Part shown: piece after piece, positions 1 through 9,061 of the stretch
Layout: each line of letters starts with the position of its first letter
How positions within the stretch are numbered: the stretch's first letter is position 1
Virus record (IMG/VR): IMGVR_UViG_3300042516_004237
Coordinates: 1-33,213 of that record
Strand: one strand, 5' to 3'
Origin: a virus
DNA length: 33,213 bases
Position numbers and translations under genes: made by a program
Notes under the pieces: model-generated
Database searches by the model: none
Seen by the model: only the letters and a program-made list of their open reading frames with translations
What the model was told of the DNA's origin: nothing

Positions 1-2573
1 TCAACTGCTGCGAGGTAGTCTGCATCGCGTTGCTGCTCCTCCTGCGACATCGTCACGCCTGCCGGTGCTGTGGCGTTCTTGGTGCTGCCTAGGATCTGCG
101 TGACGAACCGGTCCTTGAACTGCTGCAAGCTCATCCCAGAGCGGTTCGCCATGATGTAGGCCATCCGGGCGAACATGTTCGCGTGCGCACGGGCCACGCT
201 ATCCGAGGTGTTCTTGGTCGCCATCAACTGGGTGTAGACCTCGCCGGCCATGTCCACCACCTCGGGTGCCTGCCCCGGGGCAGAGCGTCTGGCTTCCGCG
301 TTGCGCTTCTCGATACGCGCAATCTCCTTGTCGATTTCCTGCTGGCGAGCGGTGATGGCCTCGATGCGTGCGCCTGCCTGCTGGGCTTGCTGGTCCTGCC
401 GGGCGAGCGCCTGGTACTCCTGCGCCAACCCCTGCAACTCTGCCGCGGCGGGGGCGTTGCCGGCCAGAATCTCCTGCAGGGCTTGCGGTGCCTGCGTCTG
501 GAGTTGTGACTGGATCTCCTGCATCCGTGCGGTGCGCTGCTCGGCCTGGGCTTGGAGTGCGCTGACCTGCTCCTGCAGGGTCGTTATCTCGGTGGCGAGC
601 GTCTGCTTCTCGGTGCTCAGTGCCGTGTAGTCTTGGTTGAGCTTGAGCATCTCCTCCACGGAGGCTTGCGTTGCCTGCAGGCCGGCCTGCATCTCCACCA
701 CGTTGGGTGCGTCCACGCTGCCAAGACGCAGCACCTGCGCGAGCGCTTCGTTGTGCTCGGTCGGGGCAAGCTTCTCGGTGTAGGCGCCAATCGGGATCTC
801 GAGATCGTGACCGGCCTCGCGTGCCTTGTCGTAACTCTCGGTCTCCCCAAGGGTCTCCTGCGCCACCTGACGGGGGTCAATCCCCTTGCTCGCGAAATAC
901 TGGTCCCACGCTGCGATGGGGGCAAAGACACGCTCCACGGGCCCGTCCTGCGCGGCAAGGTCGCCGAGCGCTCCGAGCATGCCTGGCACCCGCGTGCGGG
1001 TCTTCGACTCGGAAGACTGGGCGCCCAAGTCGCGGAAGAACTCCACCTGCGTTTGCGCACGCTCGGCAAGTTGTCGGGACTGGCGCACCATCCCCGGGCC
1101 GTACACCGCGGCGCCTGCCATCGGCAGTGCGGCAAAGGAGACGAGCTCCACTGCGTACTGCTCAGGATCGAGCTTCATCGACTCAAGGCCGGTGACTGCA
1201 CGCAGGATCTCGCCCAGTCGCTCTTCGCCGAACTCCTCGAGCACCCCGTCCCACTTCGCCTTGCGAAGCAGTGCGCTGAACTGCGACCACCCCTTGGTCG
1301 GGTTCAACTTGAACCACTTGGTGACCACGGCGGATTTGAGCGCCTCCAGGCCCGTCACCTTGCCGATGAACGCGCCTGCGCTCTCGGTGCCCACCTCGAT
1401 GCTCTGGTTGAGGATTGCCTTGCCAATGGCGGAGGCGAACCCGTCCTCGGAGTCGAGCACGAGTTTCTCGAGTTCCCCTTGTTCGTTGACCGACATGCTG
1501 GACAACTGGGGAACCATGCGCTGCATGGCGTCCACCGCAACACGGTGCGGCATCCCCACGGTGGCCTGCACGGCGGACCCGGCGACCCATCCTGCGGTCT
1601 TGACCACGCCGCGCAGCACGGCGCTTTCTGCGACCTCGCGTGCGCTCTTGTTGAGAATCTTCTTGGCCGCGTACAACCCGGCCTTGCGTGCTGCCTGAGA
1701 ACCTGCGGTGTACAGGCCACCGGTGGCAGCAATCTCGCCTGCGAATGCCGGCAGGTTCACAAGCACCGCGGCGACCTTTCCGCCGAAGTCGGTGCCGCGT
1801 CGGATCTCGTTGTCGTACTTCAGTAACTCGATCCAGTCGTTGTCATCAGCGGTGCCGTCCTTGACCCGGTTGGCCAACTGGGTGAGCGCATAGACGTCCA
1901 CCAACTCCTTGCCGGCGCCAACAAAGGGGACCGGCTCGAGGTTGGTCGTGCCGGTAATCATCCGCTCCCAGAACCCTTGCGGGGTCGAGTAAAGCTGGAC
2001 CGCTTTCTGGTCCATCTTCTGGGACTGCTGGTCCTGCGTATCCTGCGCGGGGTTCGTGATACCCATCCCGCCCACGCCCTGGAACGCCTTCACCTCGCCC
2101 GGGGTGCTCGAGTCCACTTCCTGACCGGCAGTGAAGTCGAGCGTTGGGAACCACTCGGAGACGGGGCGTGAGCCATCGACGATCTCGATCTGGTGACCCT
2201 TCTCGCGCAGTTGCTTGGCAATGGCATCGCGCACGTCCTTGCCGAACAGACCAGGCTCGAGCAACTCGGCGTTGCGAAGCGTGTCCTCCATCGCCATGTG
2301 CTGGATGAGTTCGTCACGCGAGACGGCAGCACGGTTGGGGTCCGACAGGAACTTGGCAGTGCCAGGGTAGTCCTTGGTGAGTTTCTCCGCGTCGAGCATC
2401 AGGTCGGACTGGTGCTGCGCCCACTGGGGGTTGCGTGCCACCAGTTCTGGCGGAAGCTGGAGCTTGTTTGCGAGGTTGACAACCTTCGCGTGCGCCTCTG
2501 GGTCCGTGCTGGTTGCGACGAGCATGGATGCCCGGAGATCTTCCGGTGTAGTGTCGAAAATGTCTTGCGCCAT
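1..2573 (-). CDS. Large ejection/polyvalent-type virion protein, N-terminal 857 residues (3' end outside window)
   Basis: The frame is open from an ATG at 2573 through the left edge, so about 857 residues are visible and the C-terminus is missing. The ATG overlaps the TAA of the upstream gene (TAATG), implying translational coupling. The N-terminus has a helical segment around residues 40-90 (LPPELVARNP, DYPGTAKFLSDP) of a kind seen at the start of very large podovirus internal virion or polyvalent proteins. A moderately hydrophobic Ala/Gly-rich stretch lies around residues 230-290. A long Gln/Glu-rich coiled coil lies around residues 650-790 (for example QEQVSALQAQAEQRTARMQE). By position after the gp14-like and gp15-like genes it probably occupies the slot of the large ejection protein (T7 gp16 position). 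No lysozyme or transglycosylase motif is visible in this part. The role is inferred from synteny and size, not from a catalytic motif. Confidence 0.7.
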   Translation of the reverse strand, partial: MAQDIFDTTPEDLRASMLVATSTDPEAHAKVVNLANKLQLPPELVARNPQWAQHQSDLMLDAEKLTKDYPGTAKFLSDPNRAAVSRDELIQHMAMEDTLRNAELLEPGLFGKDVRDAIAKQLREKGHQIEIVDGSRPVSEWFPTLDFTAGQEVDSSTPGEVKAFQGVGGMGITNPAQDTQDQQSQKMDQKAVQLYSTPQGFWERMITGTTNLEPVPFVGAGKELVDVYALTQLANRVKDGTADDNDWIELLKYDNEIRRGTDFGGKVAAVLVNLPAFAGEIAATGGLYTAGSQAARKAGLYAAKKILNKSAREVAESAVLRGVVKTAGWVAGSAVQATVGMPHRVAVDAMQRMVPQLSSMSVNEQGELEKLVLDSEDGFASAIGKAILNQSIEVGTESAGAFIGKVTGLEALKSAVVTKWFKLNPTKGWSQFSALLRKAKWDGVLEEFGEERLGEILRAVTGLESMKLDPEQYAVELVSFAALPMAGAAVYGPGMVRQSRQLAERAQTQVEFFRDLGAQSSESKTRTRVPGMLGALGDLAAQDGPVERVFAPIAAWDQYFASKGIDPRQVAQETLGETESYDKAREAGHDLEIPIGAYTEKLAPTEHNEALAQVLRLGSVDAPNVVEMQAGLQATQASVEEMLKLNQDYTALSTEKQTLATEITTLQEQVSALQAQAEQRTARMQEIQSQLQTQAPQALQEILAGNAPAAAELQGLAQEYQALARQDQQAQQAGARIEAITARQQEIDKEIARIEKRNAEARRSAPGQAPEVVDMAGEVYTQLMATKNTSDSVARAHANMFARMAYIMANRSGMSLQQFKDRFVTQILGSTKNATAPAGVTMSQEEQQRDADYLAAV

Positions 2574-4354
2574 TACTGTTGGAACTTGATGCCTCGGGTT
2601 TGCTGACGCAGGCGGATTTCATTGAAGTAGAAGCGCTGGATGTCCTCCTTTTCTGGAGTCTTACCCTTCGACTTCTGCCACTGCGTGCGTATCCGATTCT
2701 TGTCGGCATCGGGGATTTTGTCCCACGCAATCTTGCCTTGAGGGTCGTTCAGTTCCTCAGGGGTTAGCTGGAAGAGGTACTTGTCGCGGGAGAGCATCCC
2801 TTCGGCCTTCTTGAGCAACAACTCGTCGGCCATCTTCTGCACGTCCTCGGGCACCACCTTCTTGCCGCTGCGCTTTTCTACTTCGCGCACCCGCTCTTCA
2901 AGGCGCTTCTGGAAGTCGTACTTCTCTTGACTCTTGTCGGCAAACCCGGCGACCCGTGCAGCGTCCTCGGAAATCTCGTGGACGTTGCGGATGCTCTCGT
3001 ACTCGACTTTGGCGTTCTCGTCCAAGTGCGCCTTCTGTAGCTGGATCTGAATCTTGGAGAGCTCGTCGAACTCCTTGGGCGTGAGTCCCTGCTTGGCCAA
3101 GTCCATCGTGCGAAACGAGTCGCGCACCCGCTCGTCGTTGCTGTAGGCAAGCTGCTGGAAGCGGTAGATCTTCCCAAGGTCCTTGCCCAGGTCCTTGCCG
3201 GCCTCCTTCTCCTCGGCGAACTTCTTGACCATCTCCTGATGCGCCGGGTCCATCGTGTGGAAGCGAGGTTCCTTGATAAGCCGGTCGATCTTCTCCCCCT
3301 TGTTCAAGCGCTCGTAGTAGTCCTTGTAGCTGTCCTGCACGCTTTGCTGGTGCAAGGCGTTGCGCCGGTTGAACTCCGCGGTGACACGCTTTTGCACCTC
3401 ATCGCGCATCTTCGCGTCCTTGCTGTAGCGCTTTGCGATGAGTGCGTTGGCCTGCTTCTCCTGCTCGGTGAGGCTGATTTGCGGGATGTCCACCGCGAAC
3501 ATGATGTCGTCGGTGCCCTGCTGCGCTTCGTCGGCAACGGTCCCCGCTTCCACTGCCTTGATCACCCCGGGCTTGAACTCGAGCGGAATCAGGTCCCCGT
3601 AGCGCTCCACCATCGCTTTGGCCTCGGCGGTCTTGCCCTGAGCCAATGCCGTGTCGATGTAGAGTTTGACGGCCTCGCCCTTCTTCTTCTCCGACAGGTT
3701 GCGTGCCGCGGCTTCACGTCCCTCGGGGAATCCGCCCGGGTCGTTCTGCACGCGGTCCTTCACCGACAGGTCGATGCGAAGCAGCGAATCGTCGATGGCG
3801 GTGAAATCGGGCGCTCCGTCTGCCTTGTGCGGGACGGTCGCTTCGAAGTTGTTCTGCAGGTTGGTCGATACCGAGTTGACCTCTTGACGGACGTAGCCGT
3901 CCATCACCGCTTCCGAGGTCTTCTCCCGCTCGGATCCCACGCGCAACTGGACCGAGCGGTTGTACTCCTGCCAGAGCGAATCGGAAGCACGGTCGAACTG
4001 GCTTTTCACGCGCACGCTGCCCAGCGTTTCGCGGATGCCGCTCAGTTTCTGGCGAAACCCGTTGAGCCGGTCGGAGGCGATCCCGAACAGGTCGCCCCCC
4101 TGCTTGTACATGATCCCATCCTGGGGGTCGTACAGTTCGGCGGTCTGAAGTTCGCGTGCCTTGGAAAGCGCCTGCGTGAGTTGCTCGTCCTCGGCCTTGC
4201 GCTTCTCCTGCTCCCACATCTGGCCAAGCCCCTCGCCCAGTTGCGAGATGCCGCGCCCGATGGCCGACATGTCGGCGACGTTGGTGGAAAGTTGCCCACC
4301 GGAGAACTGCCCCGGGGTGACTTGCGGTCCGTTGTAAAGTGGTGCGGTTGGCAT
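2573..4354 (-). CDS. Internal virion (ejection) protein, gp15-like position
   Basis: A 593-residue protein that is strongly charged and mostly alpha-helical by composition, with many Lys/Glu/Gln stretches (WEQEKRKAEDEQLTQALSK near residue 50) and no signal peptide or membrane segment. The first 100 residues (AIGRGISQLGEGLGQM, then YDPQDGIMYKQGGDLFGIA) look like the N-terminal part of podovirus internal core proteins, where this pattern recurs. It lies between the gp14-like gene and the very large ejection-type gene, the same order as T7 genes 14-15-16. Start ATG 4354 is chosen because it is the first in the frame; a weak AAGGA lies about 15 nt upstream. The stop TAA overlaps the next start. 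Role: presumably ejected with the DNA to help build the envelope-spanning conduit. The assignment is by synteny and composition. Confidence 0.65.
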   Translation of the reverse strand: MPTAPLYNGPQVTPGQFSGGQLSTNVADMSAIGRGISQLGEGLGQMWEQEKRKAEDEQLTQALSKARELQTAELYDPQDGIMYKQGGDLFGIASDRLNGFRQKLSGIRETLGSVRVKSQFDRASDSLWQEYNRSVQLRVGSEREKTSEAVMDGYVRQEVNSVSTNLQNNFEATVPHKADGAPDFTAIDDSLLRIDLSVKDRVQNDPGGFPEGREAAARNLSEKKKGEAVKLYIDTALAQGKTAEAKAMVERYGDLIPLEFKPGVIKAVEAGTVADEAQQGTDDIMFAVDIPQISLTEQEKQANALIAKRYSKDAKMRDEVQKRVTAEFNRRNALHQQSVQDSYKDYYERLNKGEKIDRLIKEPRFHTMDPAHQEMVKKFAEEKEAGKDLGKDLGKIYRFQQLAYSNDERVRDSFRTMDLAKQGLTPKEFDELSKIQIQLQKAHLDENAKVEYESIRNVHEISEDAARVAGFADKSQEKYDFQKRLEERVREVEKRSGKKVVPEDVQKMADELLLKKAEGMLSRDKYLFQLTPEELNDPQGKIAWDKIPDADKNRIRTQWQKSKGKTPEKEDIQRFYFNEIRLRQQTRGIKFQQ

Positions 4355-4379
4355 ACGAAATCTCTAGTCCTTAAGGTTC

Positions 4380-4889
4380 TTATCCACCGCCACTGCTGCC
4401 ACTGGATGCGCTGCTCGATCCTTCGTATGAACTGGCAATGCGCCCTGCCCCGCCCAGGATCGTGCCCGTGGCGTTGGCCATGCCCTGCGCCATCGACATC
4501 TGACCACTGAGCACGCTGTTCACCGCGGCCTGCTTGTAGCCCCACGCCTCGAGCGCTGCGTTGTTGCGCACCGTGATGGCGTCAATCTCGCCCCAGTAGG
4601 CGGCTTGCTCGTTCGCCTGCGCGGCAGTGCCATCGTCGAGCAGCACGTTCTGGCCGGCATAGGCCACACGCTGGGCGCCACGCAACTGACCGGTGGCCAT
4701 GCGCTGACGCGTGCCCATCTGCTCGCCACGCTCCAGGGCGTACTGCCCTTGCATCTTGGCAACCTTCGCGTTGTAGTTGGCAAGCTGCTTGGCCCACTTG
4801 CCTTGGTAGTACGACGACACGGCGCTAAACGCCGTGCCTGCCGCCTGAATCCCTGCTGCTGCTGATGATCCTCCGCCTGATGCTGCCAT
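4380..4889 (-). CDS. gp14-like internal virion protein
   Basis: 169 residues from ATG 4889, which has the best Shine-Dalgarno in the structural block (AGGAG, 7 nt before ATG, overlapping the stop of the upstream tail gene). A longer in-frame start at 4931 lies inside the upstream gene and is rejected. The N-terminus is Ala/Gly-rich and weakly hydrophobic. The centre has a series recognisable in the T7 gp14 family of podovirus core proteins: a helix ending QYALERGEQMG, then GQLRGAQRVAYAGQNVLL with a small DGTAAQ segment, then the repeated-looking AYWGEIDAITVRNNAALEAWGYK. The C-terminus is Ser/Gly-rich. The family sits near the portal inside the capsid and is ejected early to form an outer-membrane pore. 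Assignment rests on motif pattern plus position. Confidence 0.75.
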   Translation of the reverse strand: MAASGGGSSAAAGIQAAGTAFSAVSSYYQGKWAKQLANYNAKVAKMQGQYALERGEQMGTRQRMATGQLRGAQRVAYAGQNVLLDDGTAAQANEQAAYWGEIDAITVRNNAALEAWGYKQAAVNSVLSGQMSMAQGMANATGTILGGAGRIASSYEGSSSASSGSSGGG

Positions 4890-4899
4890 AGTGGTTCTC

Positions 4900-7632
4900 C
4901 TATCTTGATGACACGGACACCTGCGGGACAACTGCCAAGACGGAGATGGGCAACGGATCTTTCTGCTGCACCATCACCAGGCCCTGCTTGTCCCACTGCG
5001 CCACCGTCTGAATCTCCACCAGGCCCGTGGTGAGCCGCGTGGGCTCCCCGTAGTCCTCGAGCTTTCTCTGCTTGTGTTCGCGCAGATGCGCCTCGTCGGG
5101 GCCGGCGTAGATGCCGCGGGAAGACTCCACGAGCATGGAGACCTTGGAGACGATCTTGTTCTTGTCGAAGAGCGTCTCACCGCCCGGGTTGTCGATGGCG
5201 AGAGTCTGAATCGTCGAGGTGTAGGCGAGCCCCACGTGGACCACCCCGCACGGGCGGTTCAGCGTGATGCTGCCCTCGATCACGGTGCGCGAAGGATGCA
5301 CGTCCCCGTCAGCGAGGATGGCGACCTCCTTGCCCTCGAGGTGGTCGAGTCCGGACAAAGAGTCCACCATGCGCGTCCACTGGCTGGAGACAAGCGGCAC
5401 GCTCGCAACGTCCTGAGAGGGGAGCACCTTCACTCTGCGCTCGTCGATGAACTCGATGACCTTGAATCGTATTCCGCCAACCTGGAACGCATCGCCCACA
5501 CTGTAGGGGGTGAACGTGTCCTTGTTCGCGTCGATGAACATGTCATCGCGCACGCTCGTGCCGGTCCCAGCGCTCACCGTCAGGGTGTGCGTGGAATCGG
5601 TGTTGAGCCCGTCGTAGGTGGCACCGCAATCGACGAAGAACGCATCGCGTGCCAAGTCGATCATCTGCGAGGTGTAGCGCGGGGCAAAGCGCTCGATGTA
5701 GCGTACCGGCACCCCGTTGAGACTGCGGCGCACCACCACGTAGACGGCGTCCTCGGTCCCCTCCGGGACGCATACGACGTCCTCGAACACCCCGTCCGTG
5801 GTGTGACGGTGCCACCCCCACACGTCGTGCTCGCGCACGTAGGTGAGCCCCAGGAGCACCCCGTCATCGCGTACCGTCCACACAATGGAGTGCGGGATCT
5901 GAGCGTAGTCCCACGTCACCAACTGATACCCGTCGAACATGTGGGCGGCGAACACGGTTAAGTCTCGCCCGTTGTAGCCATCGGTCTGCAGGTCGTAGCG
6001 CAGGTCGCGTGCGATGTTGCCCCGGGCCTGGATGTACAGGGCGTTGTTGCCGATTACGATGGGCGTGATCTTGGCCGCGCCCGAGTAGCCTTCCTGCTTG
6101 AGATTGATGGCCGCGGGTTTGATCACCCCGTCCGAGTCGCCCATCACGCGCCATTCCCCGCCAGAGGTGAGGATGAGCATCTGGCCGACCTCGATGAGGT
6201 GGCGCACCTCGTTCACCTGCCTGCCGGCGATGGTGAAGGTGATGGCATCGTCGTCCTGGAGCGGCGAGCGGATGGAGAAGTTCTTGAAGTTGCCCGTGCG
6301 CGAGAGCCACACCTTTTCCGGTTCGTTGGTGGTGCTGGCGAACACCGAGCGCTGCTGGAAGTAGGACACCGTGGCCGGGTAGTTGCCCGAGGTTGGGAAC
6401 GGGTCACGCGCCTGCGGAGGCGTGTCGGTAGTGTCTGCCGAGATGCCATCGTCCACGAAGGTCGAGTTCATCGCCACGACGGCACTGCCCTGCGTGAGCT
6501 TGGTGGAATCGGGGTTGGCAAAGGTGATGGAGTTGGCTGCGGAGGTGAGCACGGTGAACTGCCCGCTCAGGTAGGATCCGCTGAGGAAGAGCGGTTCGCC
6601 TGCGTTGTACTCGTGCCCGGTCGGGAAGTTCATGGTGACTGTGGTCGCCGTCCGGGTGAGCCGATTGCCAACCGTCGCCACGCCGCTAACAGGCCCCGTT
6701 CCGCCGATGGCGTCCGAGATCTCTACGACGTTGCCGTTGACCGAGTAGATTCGGTAGGACGACGCCGGGTTGTTGAGCTCGGTGTTGGTCGCATCGGCGA
6801 TGACCAAGTATTCGTTGACCAGGTAGCCGTGGTTATCCGGGAGCGTGAAGAAGATGCCGTTTGCCGTCGGCGCACTGACTCGCGTCCTGCGCTCGTAGTC
6901 CACGATCATCTTGTTGTCCAAGGGGCGCGTGGTGCCAACGTAGCCGTACACCCCGTTGATGCGCTTGTAGACGTTGAACTCGTAGATGCCCTTGGTGGCG
7001 CCCACGGTGATCGTGTTCTTGTTCGAGGTCGATGCCGTTGCGTTGGTGTTGCCGACAGGGTCGCTCGGCAGTGATTCCTCGTAGGTCAACTCCTTCACGC
7101 AGGTGACCACGTAGCTGCTCGCGTTGCCTGCCGTGCCGTTGATGACCACCTTGCTCGGCGGCGTGATGCTCGGGGCGTAGGTGATCTGGGCGAGCGTCCA
7201 CGAGGTGTCGCCGGTGCGCGAGAGCGTGCGCGGGGCGTAGTTGGGATGCACAAGCGTGATGACATCTGCCGACTGCACGTACTGGATGTCGCGCAGGTGC
7301 TCCTCTTGATAGGGGCTTGCAATCTCGTAAGGGCTTCCACCTGAGGTCAGTTGCACACCGTCTTTGATGACGCGGATGTATTCGTGCCCGAACTCGAGCA
7401 CGTAGGTCTGCTGCGCGTTGAAGACGAACTTCATCAGCCGGACCTTGCGGTTGCTGTCTTTGACCTGCGCGATGTACTTGGTGCCCGGGCGATTGCTGAC
7501 ACCGCCGTGGCGCATCACCGTGAAGTTCTCGCACCGGCGAAGCCCGGACTGGTACTTGCCTTGGTCGGATCGACCGTACAACGCGGGGGCAATCTCCCCG
7601 CCGGCGAATGAGCGTTGGATGTTGCTTGGCAT
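4900..7632 (-). CDS. Tail tubular protein B (gp12-like nozzle)
   Basis: 910 residues, close to T7 gp12 (about 790) and related podovirus nozzle proteins. The N-terminus has the family signature: SFAGGEIAPALYGR (residues 8-21), then YQSGLRRCENFTVMRHGGVSNRPGT (given here in two pieces: YQSGLRRCENF at 28-38 and TVMRHGGVSNRPGT at 39-52). A mid-region segment ARDPFPTSGNYPATVSYF and a later VWLSRTGNFKNF are also typical of this family. The protein forms the tip of the short non-contractile tail tube through which DNA leaves. Start ATG 7632 overlaps the TGA of the gp11-like gene (ATGA). The body is beta-rich, with many short Val/Thr/Gly strands and no membrane segment. Confidence 0.9.
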   Translation of the reverse strand: MPSNIQRSFAGGEIAPALYGRSDQGKYQSGLRRCENFTVMRHGGVSNRPGTKYIAQVKDSNRKVRLMKFVFNAQQTYVLEFGHEYIRVIKDGVQLTSGGSPYEIASPYQEEHLRDIQYVQSADVITLVHPNYAPRTLSRTGDTSWTLAQITYAPSITPPSKVVINGTAGNASSYVVTCVKELTYEESLPSDPVGNTNATASTSNKNTITVGATKGIYEFNVYKRINGVYGYVGTTRPLDNKMIVDYERRTRVSAPTANGIFFTLPDNHGYLVNEYLVIADATNTELNNPASSYRIYSVNGNVVEISDAIGGTGPVSGVATVGNRLTRTATTVTMNFPTGHEYNAGEPLFLSGSYLSGQFTVLTSAANSITFANPDSTKLTQGSAVVAMNSTFVDDGISADTTDTPPQARDPFPTSGNYPATVSYFQQRSVFASTTNEPEKVWLSRTGNFKNFSIRSPLQDDDAITFTIAGRQVNEVRHLIEVGQMLILTSGGEWRVMGDSDGVIKPAAINLKQEGYSGAAKITPIVIGNNALYIQARGNIARDLRYDLQTDGYNGRDLTVFAAHMFDGYQLVTWDYAQIPHSIVWTVRDDGVLLGLTYVREHDVWGWHRHTTDGVFEDVVCVPEGTEDAVYVVVRRSLNGVPVRYIERFAPRYTSQMIDLARDAFFVDCGATYDGLNTDSTHTLTVSAGTGTSVRDDMFIDANKDTFTPYSVGDAFQVGGIRFKVIEFIDERRVKVLPSQDVASVPLVSSQWTRMVDSLSGLDHLEGKEVAILADGDVHPSRTVIEGSITLNRPCGVVHVGLAYTSTIQTLAIDNPGGETLFDKNKIVSKVSMLVESSRGIYAGPDEAHLREHKQRKLEDYGEPTRLTTGLVEIQTVAQWDKQGLVMVQQKDPLPISVLAVVPQVSVSSR

Positions 7633-8309
7633 CAGGAAACAGTGAAGCCGCTGGGGAAGAGTTTGCTCACGGCATCATCCCCAGCAAAGTTGTTCGAGGC
7701 GTAGCCCCGGGTGTTGAGGAACTCGGTGTCGATGTCGCGCACCGGCTCGGATTCGTTGAACGAGATGCGCTCGGCAATCCCGCGTTCGGCCTGGTACATC
7801 TGCAGCGCCTGCTTGCGCAGTCCGTCCACTGCCGACAGGGGCATCGAGATCTCCGCGGCCAGTAGCCAGCAGAGGGCTGAAGTGAACGAGGGATCGAACT
7901 GCGCGGGGTCTTCCACCCGCTTGGTGTACTCGATGGCCGCGTCCTTCATGTTGGCGAAGATGAGCCGGCCCGATGCGTCCTGGCCCACGTCGAAGGGTTC
8001 TGCAATCGCCTGCCGGGGCCCCAGTGGCGTGAGCACCCGTCGCACCACCACCGCGTCCGTGGGGTAGCGGTAGGCGTACTGCCACTCGTTCGTCCACGGT
8101 TTGCCCTCGTTGCCGCTCACCAGGGCGAGCGTGGCGAAGGCGCGTGCGAATGGCCAATGCACCTCGCGCAGCACGCGGTCGCGGCATTGCTCGTAGAGAA
8201 GCTTGCACACCTGCGCTTCCTGCGAAGCCTCGTTGATGGAGTCGATGAACGTCGCCACGCCGATCCGGGCGAGAGCGGTGTTGCAGATCTGAACGATGGA
8301 TGTGGCCAT
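7632..8309 (-). CDS. Tail tubular protein A (gp11-like adaptor)
   Basis: 225 residues, close to T7 gp11 (196). The sequence begins with the conserved pattern ICNTALARIG (residues 8-17), then AQVCKLLYEQCRDRVLREVHWPFA (positions 32-55), and has the tryptophan/tyrosine-rich WQYAYRYPTDAVVVRR near residue 75. These mark the gatekeeper/adaptor that joins portal to nozzle. The gene ends with a 4-nt ATGA overlap into the gp12-like gene. There is no Shine-Dalgarno before ATG 8309; the leader is pyrimidine-rich and follows a strong GC hairpin (8318-8343), so initiation may rely on coupling or on S1. Identification is by family motif and by its partner. Confidence 0.9.
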   Translation of the reverse strand: MATSIVQICNTALARIGVATFIDSINEASQEAQVCKLLYEQCRDRVLREVHWPFARAFATLALVSGNEGKPWTNEWQYAYRYPTDAVVVRRVLTPLGPRQAIAEPFDVGQDASGRLIFANMKDAAIEYTKRVEDPAQFDPSFTSALCWLLAAEISMPLSAVDGLRKQALQMYQAERGIAERISFNESEPVRDIDTEFLNTRGYASNNFAGDDAVSKLFPSGFTVS

Positions 8310-8317
8310 AGAAGGAA

Positions 8318-8343
8318 GAGGGGCGGGTTTCCCCGCCCCCCTC
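8318..8343 (-). other. GC-rich intergenic hairpin before tail tube A
   Basis: GGGGCGGG at 8320-8327 is perfectly complementary to CCCGCCCC at 8332-8339, with a 4-nt loop (TTTC on the plus strand). Extra pairing by flanking GAG/CTC is possible. It lies between the stop of the 65-residue gene and the start of the gp11-like gene. It lacks a downstream U tract on the transcribed strand, so it is more likely an mRNA processing, stability or attenuation element than a full terminator. Confidence 0.6.
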
Positions 8344-8345
8344 GA

Positions 8346-8543
8346 CTACTTGTTGCGCTTCGGTTTGGGGTCCTCGCTCGCGTCCGGTTCGGGCGCGGGA
8401 GATTCCGCTTTCGGCATGGGGATGATCTCCATCCACACCTTGCTGACGAACTTCTCGTCGGCGAGCGTGAGCTCGTCGCCGGGGCGTCGTAACTGGTTGC
8501 CGATGAACCCGGCCCGTTTGACTCTGACGCGAACGTGTGACAT
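8346..8543 (-). CDS. Small structural-operon protein, 65 residues, function unknown
   Basis: Begins MSHVRVRVKRAGFIGN and has a short beta-type pattern (GDELTLADEKFVSKVWMEII), then a Pro/Glu/Lys-rich tail. It lies between the cement protein and the tail adaptor, in the position where podoviruses often have a small head-completion or unknown protein. It starts at ATG 8543, 9 nt after the cement gene stop, with an AGG-containing leader. I do not recognise a named family. Its compact basic-to-acidic layout and tight spacing support real coding. Confidence 0.6.
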   Translation of the reverse strand: MSHVRVRVKRAGFIGNQLRRPGDELTLADEKFVSKVWMEIIPMPKAESPAPEPDASEDPKPKRNK

Positions 8544-8552
8544 GGCCTAGCC

Positions 8553-9005
8553 TTAGCTGATGACGATTGCGTCCGTGTAGTTGCGCACCGCCTGAACGCC
8601 ACGCACCAGTGCGGCCTTGTAGGTCGCCACGGGGGATGTCCCGCCCTGCGTGAACTTCAAGCGCACGAACTGCTGGTAGTCGCCGAATGGCAAGCACACG
8701 TGGAAGACGTGTCCGCCAGCAGCAGGCAGCGCAATCGGCCCGTAGGAGGCGAGCGTTGCCGGCGAACTGAACGCCGCGTTGTCGTCGGTTTCAATCGCGA
8801 TGGTGACCGTTGGCGAGGTGCCCGACACGCCCGATGCAGTCACCTGCAGGTACACGTCTTCGCCCACGCCGAGGTCTTTCACGAGGTTCGCTCCGCCCAC
8901 TCCGCTGTAGAAGGGACCGAGGTCGATGCAATCCGTTGAACCGGTTGCCGACGTGCCGCTGATTTGCTGCCCGTCACTGAACATGTTTTGTCTGTCGAAG
9001 ATCAT
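8553..9005 (-). CDS. Bbp16-like capsid cement protein
   Basis: 150 residues from ATG 9005. A longer frame to 9395 runs antisense-like through the capsid gene and is rejected. It starts MIFDRQNMFSDGQ, the characteristic opening of the cement protein Bbp16 of Bordetella phage BPP-1, then has DCIDLGPF and a beta-rich jelly-roll-like body (VYLQVTASGVSG, TVTIAIETDDN, FVRLKFTQGGTSP, YKAALVRG). Such proteins decorate and stabilise the capsid between coat subunits. It follows the major capsid gene as in BPP-1. The leader contains CAGAGAATC rather than a canonical Shine-Dalgarno. Confidence 0.85.
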   Translation of the reverse strand: MIFDRQNMFSDGQQISGTSATGSTDCIDLGPFYSGVGGANLVKDLGVGEDVYLQVTASGVSGTSPTVTIAIETDDNAAFSSPATLASYGPIALPAAGGHVFHVCLPFGDYQQFVRLKFTQGGTSPVATYKAALVRGVQAVRNYTDAIVIS

Positions 9006-9034
9006 AGGATGATTCTCTGTGGATTGTTGGTTGT

Positions 9035-9054
9035 GCCCCCGGTTGCCCGGGGGC
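9035..9054 (-). other. GC-rich hairpin after major capsid gene
   Basis: GCCCCCGG at 9035-9042 pairs perfectly with CCGGGGGC at 9047-9054 around a 4-nt loop, 7 nt downstream of the capsid stop and 30 nt before the cement start. There is no U tract, so partial termination or 3' end protection of the very abundant capsid message is more likely than full termination. Confidence 0.6.
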
Positions 9055-9061
9055 GTTAGGG

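Noticed and set aside
552-1826. 424-codon plus-strand frame
   Set aside because: It lies wholly antisense to the large virion protein gene, has a His/Arg/Leu-rich shadow composition and no ribosome site or domain.
3239-4510. 423-codon plus-strand frame
   Set aside because: Antisense to the gp15-like and part of the gp14-like gene; low-information Leu/Val/His composition typical of the complementary strand of high-GC genes.
6199-7074. 291-codon plus-strand frame
   Set aside because: Antisense to the gp12-like gene with shadow composition.
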